Below, one piece after another: positions 1 to 10,912 of a stretch of DNA of 64,000 nt (position 1 is its first letter; the number at the start of each line of letters is the position of its first letter). The stretch is from Argentina anserina. Taxonomy: Eukaryota > Streptophyta > Magnoliopsida > Rosales > Rosaceae. Both the position numbers and the translations under genes were made by a program. The stretch covers positions 7,887,001-7,951,000 of the forward strand of contig NC_065875.1 of the NCBI RefSeq assembly GCF_933775445.1. The letters are read 5' to 3'. The notes under the pieces were generated by a model. The model searched no databases. It saw nothing but the letters and a program-made list of their open reading frames with translations, and had not been told where the DNA came from.

Positions 1-142
1 ATATCAAAATAGTTTCTTTATTAAAGGGTTTCTCAAGGAACAGTTCAATTTTGACGAGACTTAGTTGGTGCCATTGGTAACCATTCAGGATTATAATGTC
101 AACCTGTCTCTAGGACCCAAGAAGGGTGGAGTTGCTGCCATT
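1..142 (+). pseudogene. GLR copy A, exon 4 fragment (left of PIF insertion)
   Basis: This stretch is nearly identical to copy B at about 22028-22170, which encodes part of the S2 ligand-binding half of a plant glutamate-receptor-like channel. An in-frame TAG at 62-64 replaces the Asn codon of copy B, so the frame is broken. Similarity stops at about 142, where sequence of a PIF/Harbinger element begins; the same exon resumes at 4071. The upstream exons lie outside the window. The assignment rests on the close match to copy B. Confidence 0.85.
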
Positions 143-206
143 TCCGCACTCATTAAATGGTTTTCCTCAAGTAAAAGCTGGTCCCAGAAGCAAATTTTGT
201 TTTAAG

Positions 207-246
207 AAAATCGATTTTATATTTTGCTCAAGCAAATCGATTTTTT
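207..246. repeat. Left subterminal palindromic motif of the PIF element
   Basis: The motif TTTGCTCAAGCAAA is flanked on both sides by AATCGATTTT. It mirrors the right-hand palindrome at 3990-4013. Paired subterminal motifs suggest transposase-binding sites, which is an inference. Confidence 0.55.
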
Positions 247-401
247 CACACATCCATTTACAATTTGTTTGAGCAATTCAATTTTGTCTTGTTGTGAAAT
301 GATTAATTTTTGTTCCAGATATATTTACAACCAATAATAATGTGTTACGTGTCATTATCGACTCGATATTATCCAAAATTTCCAATAACATTTTCGACAA
401 A

Positions 402-565
402 TAGAGAATTGACAGGTGTCACTGCCACGTGTCATTGTCGGTAAAATAATTGGAGCAGATTTCTGATAAGATTTTTGACTAGTAGAGAATTGACACGTGT
501 CACTGCCACGTGTCAATGTCGGCAAAATAATTAGACCAGATTTTTGCTAAGATTTTCGACCAATT
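402..565. repeat. 82-bp direct repeat carrying G-box motifs
   Basis: Two copies, starting near 402 and 484, share TAGAGAATTGACA, then GTGTCACTGCCACGTGTCA, then AAAATAATT. Each holds a CACGTGTC G-box/ABRE core and the second copy has two. They lie 100-250 bp upstream of the transposase start and just before a TATA-like TATAAAA at about 568. They could be promoter elements of the transposase gene; only the motifs are visible. Confidence 0.6.
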
Positions 566-666
566 TGCTATAAAAACGTCTAATATTACTCATTCTATAC
601 TCACACCATTGTGAAGAATCCGAGCATATAACTCATCCTTTAATCTAAACACTTAGCAATATTTCC

Positions 667-1920
667 TTGTTCATCACTCTGATGAATCCTTTCAGTTTCC
701 ACAATTTTTTCAGGCGGAGACAACGTCAACAAGAAAATGATGACGATATGGAGCAATCATTCGTGAATCAGGTGGTCATGGCGGAAGCACAACATAATGA
801 TGAATCAACACGACCAAGCGGTTCACATCGCGGTAAAAAACCGAATAAGCCACGTCAGAGGCTATCTAGGGGACGCAATCTCATGGAAGATTACTTCATC
901 GAACGTCCAATCTTCGACGCGAAAATCCAATCTTCGCGGTAAAGACTTTCGTCAGAGGTACAGGATGAGCAGAGACCGATTCAATAATATCATGACGGAC
1001 CTCTGCAACCACGACATGTCTTGGCATTAAATAGAAGACGCCACTGGTTTGCTAGGGCTACTTCCCCAAAAAAAGATGACCGGGGCTCTATGAATGCTAG
1101 CGTACGGGTCAACCGGAGATCAGTGTACTGAAATTATAAGGATGGGGTTATCGACTACCCTGGAATGTATGAAGGAGTTTTGCAGCCAAGTGGTTCATCT
1201 CTATGGTCCAAGATACCTCCGCAGTCCAACACCGGCAGACCTCACGCGACTACTAGCTAAAGGCGAATGCCTTTTCTAGGTATGATTGGAAGCATCGACT
1301 GCATGCATTGGGAGTGGAAGAACTGCCCAACCGCCTATCAAGGGGCATACATGGGGCGAAAGGGTCACCCAACGGTTATCCTAGAGGCAGTGGCCTCGTA
1401 TGATACGTGGATATGGCACAGTTGTTTTGGGTGTTCTAGAGCTAAAAATGACATTAATGTGCTCCACCTATCGAATGTGTTCTCAGAGATCCTTGCCAGA
1501 AGAGGCCCAACTGTCGTCTACGAAGTCCACGGATAGAGGTACACCATAGCTTATTATCTGGCTGACGGAATATATCCAAGGTACTCTACATTTGTCAAAA
1601 CAATTTCCAATCCCCAGACGCCGCAAGATAAGCTCTTCGCAAAGAAACAAGAGGCATACCGGAAAGATGTGGAGAGGGCATTTGGCATCTTGCAATCTCG
1701 ATGGGCAATTATACGTCATAGTTGTACATTGCACCACAAATCGGTAATGACTACCATCATGTTAGTTTGCATTATATTGCATAACATGATTGTTGAAGAA
1801 GAGTATGTGGATGATGAGGATGATGAAGAGGAAGAAGAAGAAGACTTGCAAAACCCATCGAGGGCTTTCCGGGTTTATGATGGGCCGGTGAATGCACAAG
1901 GGAATCGAGTTCTTTTTTGA
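667..1920 (+). pseudogene. PIF/Harbinger DDE transposase, broken
   Basis: The sequence encodes a plant Harbinger-type nuclease (DDE_Tnp_4 family) that would cut and join the element ends. The frame changes at about 940 and again near 1270, and an in-frame TAG lies at 1534-1536. Family landmarks remain readable: GSIDCMHWEWKNCP holds the first Asp, LADGIYPRY follows the TAG and holds the second Asp, and RKDVERAFGILQSRW holds the Glu. The C-terminus is acidic (a Glu/Asp run near residue 40 of the last open segment) and ends at 1920. The N-terminal part is poorly conserved to my eye. At least two frame changes and one stop make this a pseudogene. Confidence 0.85.
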
Positions 1921-2317
1921 GTCAATAAGTAGAGATGGAGCTAATATACAACGGTTTCACGACTGTGTTGCCGATCTCGAATCCGCTTACATCCGTTGAG
2001 AGCTCCAAAGAGACTTGGTGAAACACATTTGGAGGGTGGAAACCGGTTAAATACTTTAAATATGTTTTATTGTGTGTTTTCATGATGTTTGTGTTTAATT
2101 ATTAAGCTTGTGTTTAATTTCAGTATGTGTTTTAATTTAATGTGTATTTCAATTTCAACTTAATAAATAAATTGCATTTTATTTCTCGAAAAAATTAAAT
2201 TACATAAAATGACGAGCTAAGCCCAGATTTATTCTTAGTACAATACTATAACTACTATGGAAAAAGCACGCGACTTGGGTGATAACAATCCGAATATGTT
2301 TCATCAGTAGGTTGATC

Positions 2318-2905
2318 TTAACTAGCTTCTCCTTCATTAAGGATTGCTAGTTTCCTCTTGGTAAAATATCTTTTCGAGATTGGGGTCATAGCCTCCAAAT
2401 CCATTGTCATGATCCTTGTGTCATTCTCTTGTTTCTTCAATCGTAATTCTTCTTCCGCCCTTACTTCTTTCCGCTTTTGAATGTCTATGTACTCTGCATA
2501 ATAATTAAGCTCACTTTCATTATGGGCTAGCCTCTTAGTATGCCATGATGCTTGGTCACTTGCAATAGTATGCAAAACCTCTACTCGTTGCTCAATATGA
2601 GTCTTACCTTGTTTCTTTTGGCGCCTAGCTTCCTTTGCCGCCTTGGTTCCCATTGGTCTAGGTGGACTCGATGGAGCTGCCGTGTTGCTTTGAGGTGTCT
2701 CATTCAATTGGTCGTCATCCAAATTGATGGTTGGAGATGATTCAGTTGCGGAAGGAGTACCATGGTAACTATTTGCATATGGAGATGGAGTAGTAGGTAG
2801 CTCCGCAACGAAAGATGGATGATCTTTAACCACTTCCCAACATTCAAAGTGTGTAAACTTTTTCTTCTTGGCATTATAGTAACATGATTGAGTTTGTCGT
2901 TCCTG
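2318..2905 (-). pseudogene. PIF accessory ORF1 (NAM-associated C-terminal-like), partial
   Basis: The open segment reads FTHFECWEVVKDHP near its start. A Pro/Ser-rich stretch follows, then a basic charged helix with many Lys, Arg and Glu residues and the motif MGTKAAKEARR. This pattern is familiar from plant proteins called no-apical-meristem-associated or Myb/SANT-like, which accompany PIF transposases and are thought to help in DNA binding and nuclear import. A plausible acceptor lies near 2905. Upstream minus-strand exons at about 3181-3560 seem decayed, with several stops. It is convergent with the transposase, as is usual in this superfamily. Confidence 0.65.
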
Positions 2906-3989
2906 ATGTAAAAAACTTATATTAGGTACATATTTAATTACATAATTTAAATAAATTGGATATAAAAATAATGTAACAGATTAGATATATTAAAATAAAT
3001 AATGTAAACAATGCTACATATTTAAACAAATAAAATAAAATAAATAATGTAAAAAAATTAGATATATTAAAATAATTAATGTAAACAATGATACATATTT
3101 AAACAAATTAGATATAAATTACATAATTTAATTCATATAATTAAATAAAAATAATAATATATGATAAAACAATGTACTTACTTCGTCCATTAGCGAAGTG
3201 CCGCTAGCTATACGTTGTTGTAACGCTGCCAACATTCGCCCTATTTTTGCAAGAGTAGTTTGAACTTGTTGTAGTGAGAAGCAAGCGCAATTCGGGTCCT
3301 CGGCTCCTTCGGAGGTTTCTCACCCGGTGCTAGCACCCAATTTTGCATATAATCGCCATGAATTCTCTCCTACAATTTGTCACTCTTTTGTTTATTACCG
3401 TCATATTCATCAATGCTATGACGGACAAAAGAAATGCACATTTGTAAATCTTCAGAAGGAAGCCAATGGGTGCCCATTATGGAAAAAAATGCTAAACGAA
3501 ATGAGAGAGGAGATGGAGTTGATCAATGTGAAATTTGTTGTGCACAAATTGGTGTGAGTTGATCAAATATTGAAATAGTATTTATAGGCAAATTTTTGGG
3601 AGAGTTTTGAAAATTTTGAGATTTTTTTACTATTTTTTGAGTTTATATCCATTCTGATCAAATATTAACCGTTGCCTAATATTTCTGACCGTTAGATCGA
3701 AATTTCTGATTCAAAGTGGAAGGCCCAGATCTATTATACTGTTGACCCATTTCGGTAAGCCACGTGTCAGTCATTCATTGGCTCGTTAATTTTTTGTAAT
3801 CTTTTACTGGCACGTGCATTGCATGCGCCAAATAGAAAAAAAAATCAACCCGCGCCTGACGTCAACCACGTGTCGTGGGCTCCGCCAAGCGGTCGAGCAA
3901 TCGCCGGAACAAACTTTGCTCGAGCGGAGGGGCAAGCAAACCATTCCGATTGACTGGGCGAGCATCTCTCGTCCGGTGCGAGATCGAAA
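2906..3989. other. Internal non-coding part of the PIF element
   Basis: The part from 2906 to 3180 is very AT-rich and looks like the intron between the accessory-ORF exons. The part from 3181 to 3560 may hold its decayed first exon on the minus strand. From 3600 to 3989 I see no gene, only G-box cores (CCACGTGTC) near 3762 and 3870. Confidence 0.45.
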
Positions 3990-4013
3990 ATCGGTTTGCT
4001 CGAGCAAACCGAT
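3990..4013. repeat. 24-bp perfect palindrome, right subterminal motif of the PIF element
   Basis: The core CGGTTTGCTCGAGCAAACCG is a perfect palindrome and extends two further bases on each side. Half-copies (TTTGCTCGAGC, GCTGCTCGAGC) occur nearby at about 3913 and 4026. The left end has the related motif at 207-246. It is a candidate transposase-binding site. Confidence 0.7.
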
Positions 4014-4070
4014 CTGTCCCCGTCGCTGCTCGAGCACCAACTCCTCCACTGCTCGCTGGTGCGGATGCTC

Positions 4071-4768
4071 TTACCTCAAGTTGTTCCTTAATAAGACGAG
4101 TTGTTCCAAGTACACCATGGTTGGACCAACCTACAAAACTGATGGATTTGGCTTTGTGAGTTCTATCTTAATTTCCTTGACATAATATATACATTACACG
4201 CCTTCTCAGTAATTGTAAAATTTTCCTTTTTGTGTATACATTTTATAATTTTAATTATATGCATGCCTTCTCAAATTACAGGCCTTCCAGAAAGGGTCCC
4301 TTCTGGTATCCTACATGTCAACGACAATCTTCAAATTACAAAACTCATGATAAAAATCTGATGGATGAAATTCAGTTGAAGTCCTTTGAATACCAATCTG
4401 CCTGTGAGGATCAAAGTGCCAAAATTTCTTTAGAGGGTCACAGTATTGGAGTCCACAGTTTAGGGGGCCTCTTCATCATTGCAGGTGTGGCCTCCATGGT
4501 TGCTCTTTTGATGCACATGTATCACTTCCTTTGCTCTCATTGGCCAGCTTTGCGCATAATTATTTCTTCTGAGAGCTCATTTCGGGTGAAAATGGTTGAA
4601 ATGGCAAGACAGTTTGACAAGAAAGATCTCACTTCTCGTCAGCTTAAGCGGAGAGGATCAAGAATACATGTAATTGACAGTTTGCGCACAATTATTTCTT
4701 CTGAGAGCACATTTCAGGCCGGGTCAGTGCATAGGGCTTTATCTATGCCTGTAATTGACTCATCATAA
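4071..4768 (+). pseudogene. GLR copy A, C-terminal exons (right of PIF insertion)
   Basis: Exon 4 resumes at 4071 and ends at 4155 before GTGAGT. Exon 5 starts at 4282 after a TACAG acceptor and stops at 4766-4768. It encodes the end of S2, the M4 membrane helix (GGLFIIAGVASMVALLMHM) and a short cytosolic tail. Near 4325-4350 the sequence differs from copy B by extra bases that shift the frame. Near 4672-4712 the tail found in copy B (about 22784-22912) is replaced by a second copy of 4549-4583. Together with the TAG at 62-64 this shows copy A is dead. Confidence 0.85.
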
Positions 4769-5200
4769 TCTATATCATTCATTTTCTGTTGTACATTTGA
4801 TTGAATTTTCTCAAACTCTTATTTATTACTTAGAATTACAAGGAAGAATATACAGTACGTATTCTTTTTGTTCGGAACAATTTCGTAAGCATTTCTGTAA
4901 GAAGACTCCCAATCCCCCATATGACGGTGGGTCTGTTCAGAGGCGAGGTCACCATCGTTGGCAGCTGTTTGGCCGCCAATTACCTACATTTCAGCCTTCC
5001 AGGCTTTGTCTAGTACGTAGATTACAAAGTCTTTGGATCCTTTTGTCTCATCTATTGGTAATTACTAATTTTTTTGGTTTTTCCCTCTCATAAGACATAG
5101 TGAATTTTGTCATATATATTAATACACGTCCACATTTTCTAGGTCATTTCTTAAGTTGCTATATTTGCTTCTTATTTACTCTTTGCCGTCAGTGTCAGGG
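4769..5200. repeat. Duplicated 3' flank of the GLR unit
   Basis: Bases 4769-4900 match the 3' flank of copy B (22957-23035 and about 23675-23720). Bases 4936-5200 match 27388-27650, upstream of copy C. The shared spacer shows that the duplicated unit included non-coding flanks. No gene is seen here. Confidence 0.75.
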
Positions 5201-6282
5201 TGTGTTCTGTTAAGAGCTCACTCTCCGAGAGCCCAAATGACGTGTCAATCAATAATTGGTAATTTTAAAAAGAGGGGAGACGGCTGTTATCTCTAAGATG
5301 TTAGTGTTTTTAAGTGGAGGGTAAATTTTAGTCAGACTCTCGTCCGTTGACCCCTCACGTGTGAGGGAATGGCTAAAATCACGAGACCACGCATTGTGGA
5401 AGAGAAAACCATGAGCATCAAAAGGGACATTGACTAAATCATACCGTATTCCATCAAGATGACTTCCATCAACTGTAAACTACGTAACCTTTGTTTGAAA
5501 GTCGCATATTTTAGACATAAAAGGTACTTCAAATTTGTAGCAGAAAATACTCACCGGTGAGCTCTAATACTTGGTGCACTGGTTGTGATGTAATAATATG
5601 GTCTTGCCGAAACTGGAGGTCTGAGGGTCAGTATTTATAAAACGCTATGTCAAAACTCAAAGCTATGAAGGAACTCCCACCTGCAATAATATAATGTGGC
5701 ATGCCTTCAGTATCATGCCTTTATTGGGTTATGTGTTTTTGTTATTGGTTATTAGACCGGTCAATCAAATTATGTGTTCTCTCCGTCTTCTCTATGTAAA
5801 TGGAGAGATTCGAAAGTATCAGACGAAAAAATTTAAAAACTCATGCAAAGCACGGAAAGCTAGAGTTTCCAAGTAGGGTTCCCGATGGTCAGTGTGTGGT
5901 TATATGAAATCACAAGGCCCTACTTTTTACCCACACGGAAGAGGTCCTGACAAACATGGGAAATGTGCAATGTCTTGTCTCCTCATCAAAGTGTTGAATA
6001 AGAAAGTCTAAGAGAGTCATCCATCATGAAAGTGGAGTTCTTTAATTATATACCTGAACCTAGGGGTGAAGGAATCATGGATGGATGGCACCAAACACCA
6101 TTCAATTATATGATATAAAGACAAAATTCGAATGCTAGAATTTAAAGTTTTAAACTATACAATCATACAAATTAAACTTAACTTCATCATTAAAGGTTCA
6201 TTATTTAAGCATAGATAGAGTAGGCATACTTCAATAAATAAGTACATATACAACTAAATCCTTCTTATGTTAAAACTATTAT
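5201..6282. other. Intergenic, no gene seen
   Basis: Short open frames occur (for example 5694-5876) but show no family likeness. Similarity to the other GLR spacers stops at about 5200. I see no element ends here. Confidence 0.5.
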
Positions 6283-7284
6283 TAGAGGTGGCAATGATAC
6301 ATAATTTCATTCCAACCAATTCATATACCAACCGTATCAGATATATTGGTATATCACTAAATTGGTACATGATACATGGTACACGGTACAATAAACCGTA
6401 CTATACTTCAAAAGATGGTTGGTATGTGGTATAAATTTTTCGTGTACCATGATATGCCGTACCAACCGAAATAGAAGTTTTAAGAAAAAAAACCATAATA
6501 TATGCATCAATGGTGAGTTGAATTTGGTATTCTTCCATGCAAGTTAAAGTCAATTACTACCACTACGCTATTATTACAATTACAACAACTCATCCAAAAT
6601 AATATATATTCTTAAAAACTATATATATCCATAAATATTTCAACCATAGATTTAGTGAAAAATAAATCTCAACCGTAAATTTTTGTTAAATTTATAATTT
6701 TTGGACTTTGGCATGTTTAATTTATGATTTTATACTTGGTAATTTGGTGATAAGAGCATTTTGTGCGACGTTTTTAACATGTTTTTACCTCCATTTGTAC
6801 TTTGCTTAGCCTTTATTGTTGTACTATTGAGTCATTGAATCGTAGTAAGAGTCTTGGGCAGTATTGTATGCATTTTTGTGCTTACATGAGTTAAAAACGC
6901 AGAATTGGTATACAATCCTAATTTGAGTAGGAATCCTTGTAGGACTAGGAAACCTAGTTGGATTAGGAGTCTTCATCTTTCTTCGTTTTGGTCGCATTGG
7001 CGATATTTTGAAAGTCCTTATTGCATTATGAATCAGTTTTAGACTAGAAAACGTACCATTTGAGAAAAATCTTAATTGAACTTAAACTTTTATTCCGTAA
7101 CTTTCCTAATCTTACTCTCATATTCTAGTAACTTACTCGATTTTTTTATATGAATTATCTTGTCTTTTATTATTTTCAGATTGTACAATAAAGGAAAAAA
7201 AATAAAGGAAAAGTCAAGCAAAGGAGGAAAATAAAGGAAAAATGAGACACCTATAAAAGAGAAAAAAAATGGAATTTATCAAAG

Positions 7285-7560
7285 AAGATTGCACCCACTA
7301 ATGACAAAAATAAGTGAAAGAACAAGAGACAAAGAAAAATGAAGAGAATAAAAATTAATAATGCAAAAGAGAAAGAATGAGACACCTACAAAAGAGAAAA
7401 AAAAGAATTTATCAAAGGAAATTGCACCCACCAATGACAAAAATAAGTGAAAGAAATTGAGGAGAAAGAAAAAGGAAGAGAATAAAAAGAGACAATACAA
7501 AAGAGAAAGAATGAGACACCTCAAAAGGAGAAAAAGAAAGAATTTATCAAAGGAGATTGC
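7285..7560. repeat. Tandem repeat of about 135 bp inside the solo LTR
   Basis: The phrase GATTGCACCCACYAATGACAAAAATAAGTG recurs near 7288, 7420 and 7556, with a purine-rich filler ending AAGAATGAGACACCT. Only A-rich spacer varies between copies. Confidence 0.7.
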
Positions 7561-8166
7561 ACCCACCAATGACAAAAATAAGTGAAAGAAATTGAGGAGA
7601 AATAGTTCAAGCTATAGTATTTAAGGAGCCAAAACTCTTCTATAAATAGGACATCATTCACAAAGAAAAATCATCATTTCTTATTAGCATTCAAGAGCCA
7701 AAACTCTACCAAAACACCACCATAAACTTCTCTCACAAATTAGCCAAGCAGTCCGCCCCAAAACCATCATCATCTCGACCGAGTTTCACTTATTGCAGCC
7801 GTACCTCTAAGGTTCCTACAACGTGTGATTCTCACAACTCATCTCCATAGGTTCGTTTATTTGTGTTAATCTACAATTTTTTGTCTATGAAGATTGCACC
7901 CACCAATGACAAAAATAAGTGAAAGAAATTGAGGAGAAAAAGTTAAGCTATAGTATTCAAGGAGTCAAAACTCTTCTATAAATAGGACATCATTCACAAA
8001 GAAAAATCATCATTTCTCATTAGCATTCAAGAGCCAAAACTCTACCAAAACACCACCATAAACTTCTCTCACAAATTAACCAAGCCGTCTGCCCCAAAAC
8101 CATCATCATCTCGACCGAGTTTCACTTATTGCAGCCGTACCTCTAAGGTTCCTACAACGTGTGATT
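7556..8166. repeat. 333-bp tandem duplication of the LTR promoter region
   Basis: Bases 7556-7830 recur almost unchanged at 7889-8166. Each copy holds a TATA box, CACAAAGAAAAATCATCATT and CCGTACCTCTAAGGTTCC. The LTR therefore carries two promoter copies. Confidence 0.85.
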
Positions 8167-8784
8167 AGGCCCTAAGTCAATCTAAATGTTAAATGAAATC
8201 TTGCATGATTAAATGATCTCATAAGGCTCTAATTGTATTGGTGTCTAAAATGTATGTAATTGGTTGAATTAGAATGCATGATATGTTCGAACTTGTAATT
8301 ATGTGATGTAATGGTAAATTTGGTTTAAGTTTGTTAAAGAGAAGTCGATCATGTAAATATTAATTTAAGTTTTATTTTAGTAGCTAATAATCAATCTCAA
8401 ATCCCCCATTATTTGTTAACACTAAAATTTAAGAGTTCCCTTCAATTCCCCGAACTGAACGATCCCTACTTATTCTATACTAACGATGACATTTTACAGG
8501 GTTAATTGTGAAACGTCTTAGAACGCTCTATCATTTGGTTGAAGTTGTATAAAACTTTGTATTTGTGTTGTTATTTGCTATTACTTATTTGGATTAGGCC
8601 TTAAAAGTTTTGGGTCATAAACATATTGTTAAAAGCTCATTACCAACCGAGTACCAACCTACCAATTAGTTTGTATACCAACGTTATTGGTTGGTTTAAA
8701 TGGTGGATTTTTTATACCAATTATATATTGGTTGGTATATGGTATTGGAAAAATGATATTGGTATACTTATCAATCCACACCTA

Positions 8785-9741
8785 GGAAAAAGAAATTTAG
8801 ACGGAGGGCAATTATGGGAATATATAAAAATTATATCCTACATTGAGAAATAAAGTTAATTAATTTACAAAACGTTTACATAAGTACATGGATGTAGCAG
8901 CCGTTGGTAGTGATAAGTGGGTCGATGTGATAGTTCATCTACTTAGAGCAAGTTCACCCGTTGAGTCAATAGGTCACGACCATTGGGTCACCAGGTTAGT
9001 ATTCAGTGCAATGTTCTTGTCTTTCCCCGCATCTTCTTTAAACCTTTAACATAAATTTTATTAATGTATACACATAAATATATTCAATTCACAAAAGATA
9101 ACAAAATGCATAATATTATATACCTGTATGAGGGTCTTGATTATTAGCTGACACATCACATTGTTATTTTGCTCTTCAGTTGCAGTACTTTCAAATGGAT
9201 GATTATTAGTAATTTGATCTTGAAGACGTGCACTAACTCTGATCTTTATCATTATATGTGCTATGAATGTAGTCATCTTGGTCATTTATTTTTATTGGAT
9301 TGAATGGCTAATTAGCAAACAGTCAAACACATATGAGAGAACATGTATGCTTACTGTAAGGCCTGTAAATTAAGTCCAGGATCGACGTGCATACCCAAAC
9401 TTAGCCAAAAAAAAAGGGTCGCGGGCCGGTTCGGCTCAAACTAATAAACAGGTCTTACTCGGCCCATTTTAGAATGGATAAGTTATGTGCAACACTTTTC
9501 AAGCCCTAGGTCAACCCAAAACCCTAGCCATATAGTATATTATATGGCCGACCCGTTGCCGGACCCACTCTTGATGTCAAATTTTATTATTAATTTATGA
9601 GTGATTGATATAACTAGCAAATTATGTTGGTTCAATTGACAAATATATTATTCTTATAAGAAGGGGTTCATGAGTTTAACTTCTATCTCAATTATTTTTT
9701 TTTCAAAAATGAAAGTTTATCTATAGTTTTATGTATTAGTA
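8785..9741. other. Intergenic, no gene seen
   Basis: A GC-rich patch near 9415-9550 (GGGCCGGTTCGGCTC and similar) resembles the GC-rich ends of the hAT-like sequence at 40442 and 52300 and may be a fragment. Nothing else is recognisable. Confidence 0.45.
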
Positions 9742-9886
9742 AATTTCAAGTTGATTTACTAAATATAAATTTTTAATCAGAATTGATTGCAAAAGCGCAA
9801 AAGATGTTTTGCAAAAAGATGTCCAAAACATTGCCAGTAAACAAATTTTTGCGCGATGGCAAGCAATTTTAAGTATTTTGATTTCG
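9742..9886 (+). repeat. Inverted copy of the pararetrovirus RNase H end
   Basis: This block is the reverse complement of about 10913-11060 with few differences. On the + strand it encodes the last part of a viral RNase H domain. The main viral fragment encodes the same part on the minus strand, so the block marks a rearrangement of the inserted viral DNA. Confidence 0.8.
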
Positions 9887-10254
9887 GTGAACTGGAATAA
9901 TACTCTGTCTGATTTGAATTTATCCCACCACTTGACTAGGAAGTATCGTGAGATGATATTTTTATCATGTAATTTATTATGCCATTTCAAGATCCATGGG
10001 ATTTTATATTTTGACTTGCACATTAGGGTATGGGTGAAATTTTGTTCATAATCAGTATAAGGTACTAGTTCAGAAATTTGCATGACTGTAGTTTGGAGTT
10101 TTGGGGGAAAGAGATCACGAAGGGCTCCGTGGTATTCCCACCACTGGTCAAACCATAAAGGGAATTGGCGATTAAAGTTCCTATCGAAATTGAGAAACCA
10201 AAAGTGACTGAAATCTTCTGTTTGGTAGAGGAGGATTTTGAACCATACATCCAA
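9887..10254 (-). pseudogene. Endogenous pararetrovirus ORF fragment, unknown role
   Basis: The open segment is rich in Trp, Phe and Tyr and lies just beyond another viral-looking frame at 10403-10828 on the same strand. Its position downstream of the polymerase fragment suggests the second ORF seen in some Caulimoviridae (florendovirus-like). That is inference from order and composition, since I do not recognise a domain. Confidence 0.4.
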
Positions 10255-10402
10255 AAATTTTATGAGGAGTAAAGGGGGTTTCTCCCCACTGAGATAATGG
10301 AATAATACGAATAATATAGTGGGAATGGTATAATACTTTGTTCGAATAATTTGTATTGTAAATTGGCTTAATAGAGATTGATTGAGAACTACATAGAATT
10401 TT

Positions 10403-10828
10403 TTATATATAAAATGTTAAGGGTTTACCAAAAGGATAATGAGTATTTAGGCCAAAAAAGGCTTTTGCTAAGAAAGTAGGTGATTTTAGATGACTCAAAG
10501 ATGGTTCAAGAAAAAAGAAGAAATCAATTGCCCTTTGTTGATAAGGAGATGACTTCTTATTGTTGACAAATACTGGGGGCTTAATGGAGGATTCAGCCCT
10601 GAAAGGGTTAAATGAACTGACTAGTGCAGTCATGTAGTTTGGTTTGGAAGGACTGAGGGTAGTACCTAATGGATTATATTTGTTGTTAATTGGCAGGAGG
10701 GAATGACCTGCATGTGGGACTAAGATGCAAGATGACTCAGGGGTTTTGGTTTTGGCTGGGGAAGGTGTTTCAAGGTTGACTATTTCTTTCCTGGTATTTC
10801 TCTGGGAGTTGGACAAGCTGGACCACAT
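10403..10828 (-). pseudogene. Endogenous pararetrovirus downstream ORF fragment
   Basis: It is a 141-codon open segment on the same strand as the polymerase remnant and begins just after the RNase H end. I see no known motif. The order polymerase then unknown ORF fits a florendovirus-like genome. It is truncated near 10403 and separated from the segment at 9887-10254 by about 150 bp of AT-rich sequence. Confidence 0.4.
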
Positions 10829-10912
10829 GATGGAGAACCCTGTAAAAATACTATGGTTAGAAAATCTGGGATATGATTGTCACTGCCTTTGATGAATGCA
10901 ATTTCGAAATTA

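Larger units (their letters stand above)
143..4070. mobile_element. PIF/Harbinger DNA transposon inserted in GLR copy A
   Basis: The right end, read inward on the minus strand from 4070, starts GAGCATCCGCACCAGC, a PIF-type terminal inverted repeat. It is followed outward by TTA (4071-4073), the 3-bp target that this superfamily uses. At the left only TCCGCAC survives, at about 143-149. Compared with intact copy B, the left junction has lost the exon bases between GCCATT and TTA plus the first five bases of the repeat. The element holds a decayed DDE transposase on the + strand and a decayed accessory ORF on the minus strand, the usual two-gene layout. Both genes are broken, so it cannot move autonomously. 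Confidence 0.88.
6748..8533. mobile_element. Solo LTR (1,786 bp) with TTTGG target duplication
   Basis: It starts TGATAAGAGC and ends GCTCTATCA, so it has TG...CA ends with a TGATA/TATCA inverted pentamer. It is flanked by TTTGG at 6743-6747 and 8534-8538. Two CTATAAATAGG TATA boxes lie near 7641 and 7976. No retroviral genes are present, so it is a solo LTR left by recombination. The opening words recall Tat/Ogre-type Gypsy LTRs; that family assignment is from memory and weak. Confidence 0.85.
6283..8784. mobile_element. hAT-like non-autonomous element, split by a solo LTR
   Basis: The left end reads TAGAGGTGGCAATGATAC and the right end, on the other strand from 8784, reads TAGGTGTGGATTGATAAG. 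Both are followed by subterminal runs of the words GGTTGGTAT and ATACCAACC. Without the solo LTR the element would be about 711 bp. I could not find a matching 8-bp target duplication, so the outer limits are provisional. Confidence 0.5.

Noticed and set aside
3804..4185. Frames on both strands near the right end of the PIF element
   Set aside because: They cross the transposon end and read into the GLR exon; they come from GC-rich subterminal sequence.
7279..7575. 98-codon minus-strand hydrophobic frame
   Set aside because: It is the complement of purine-rich tandem repeats in the LTR; its Leu/Phe composition comes from that.
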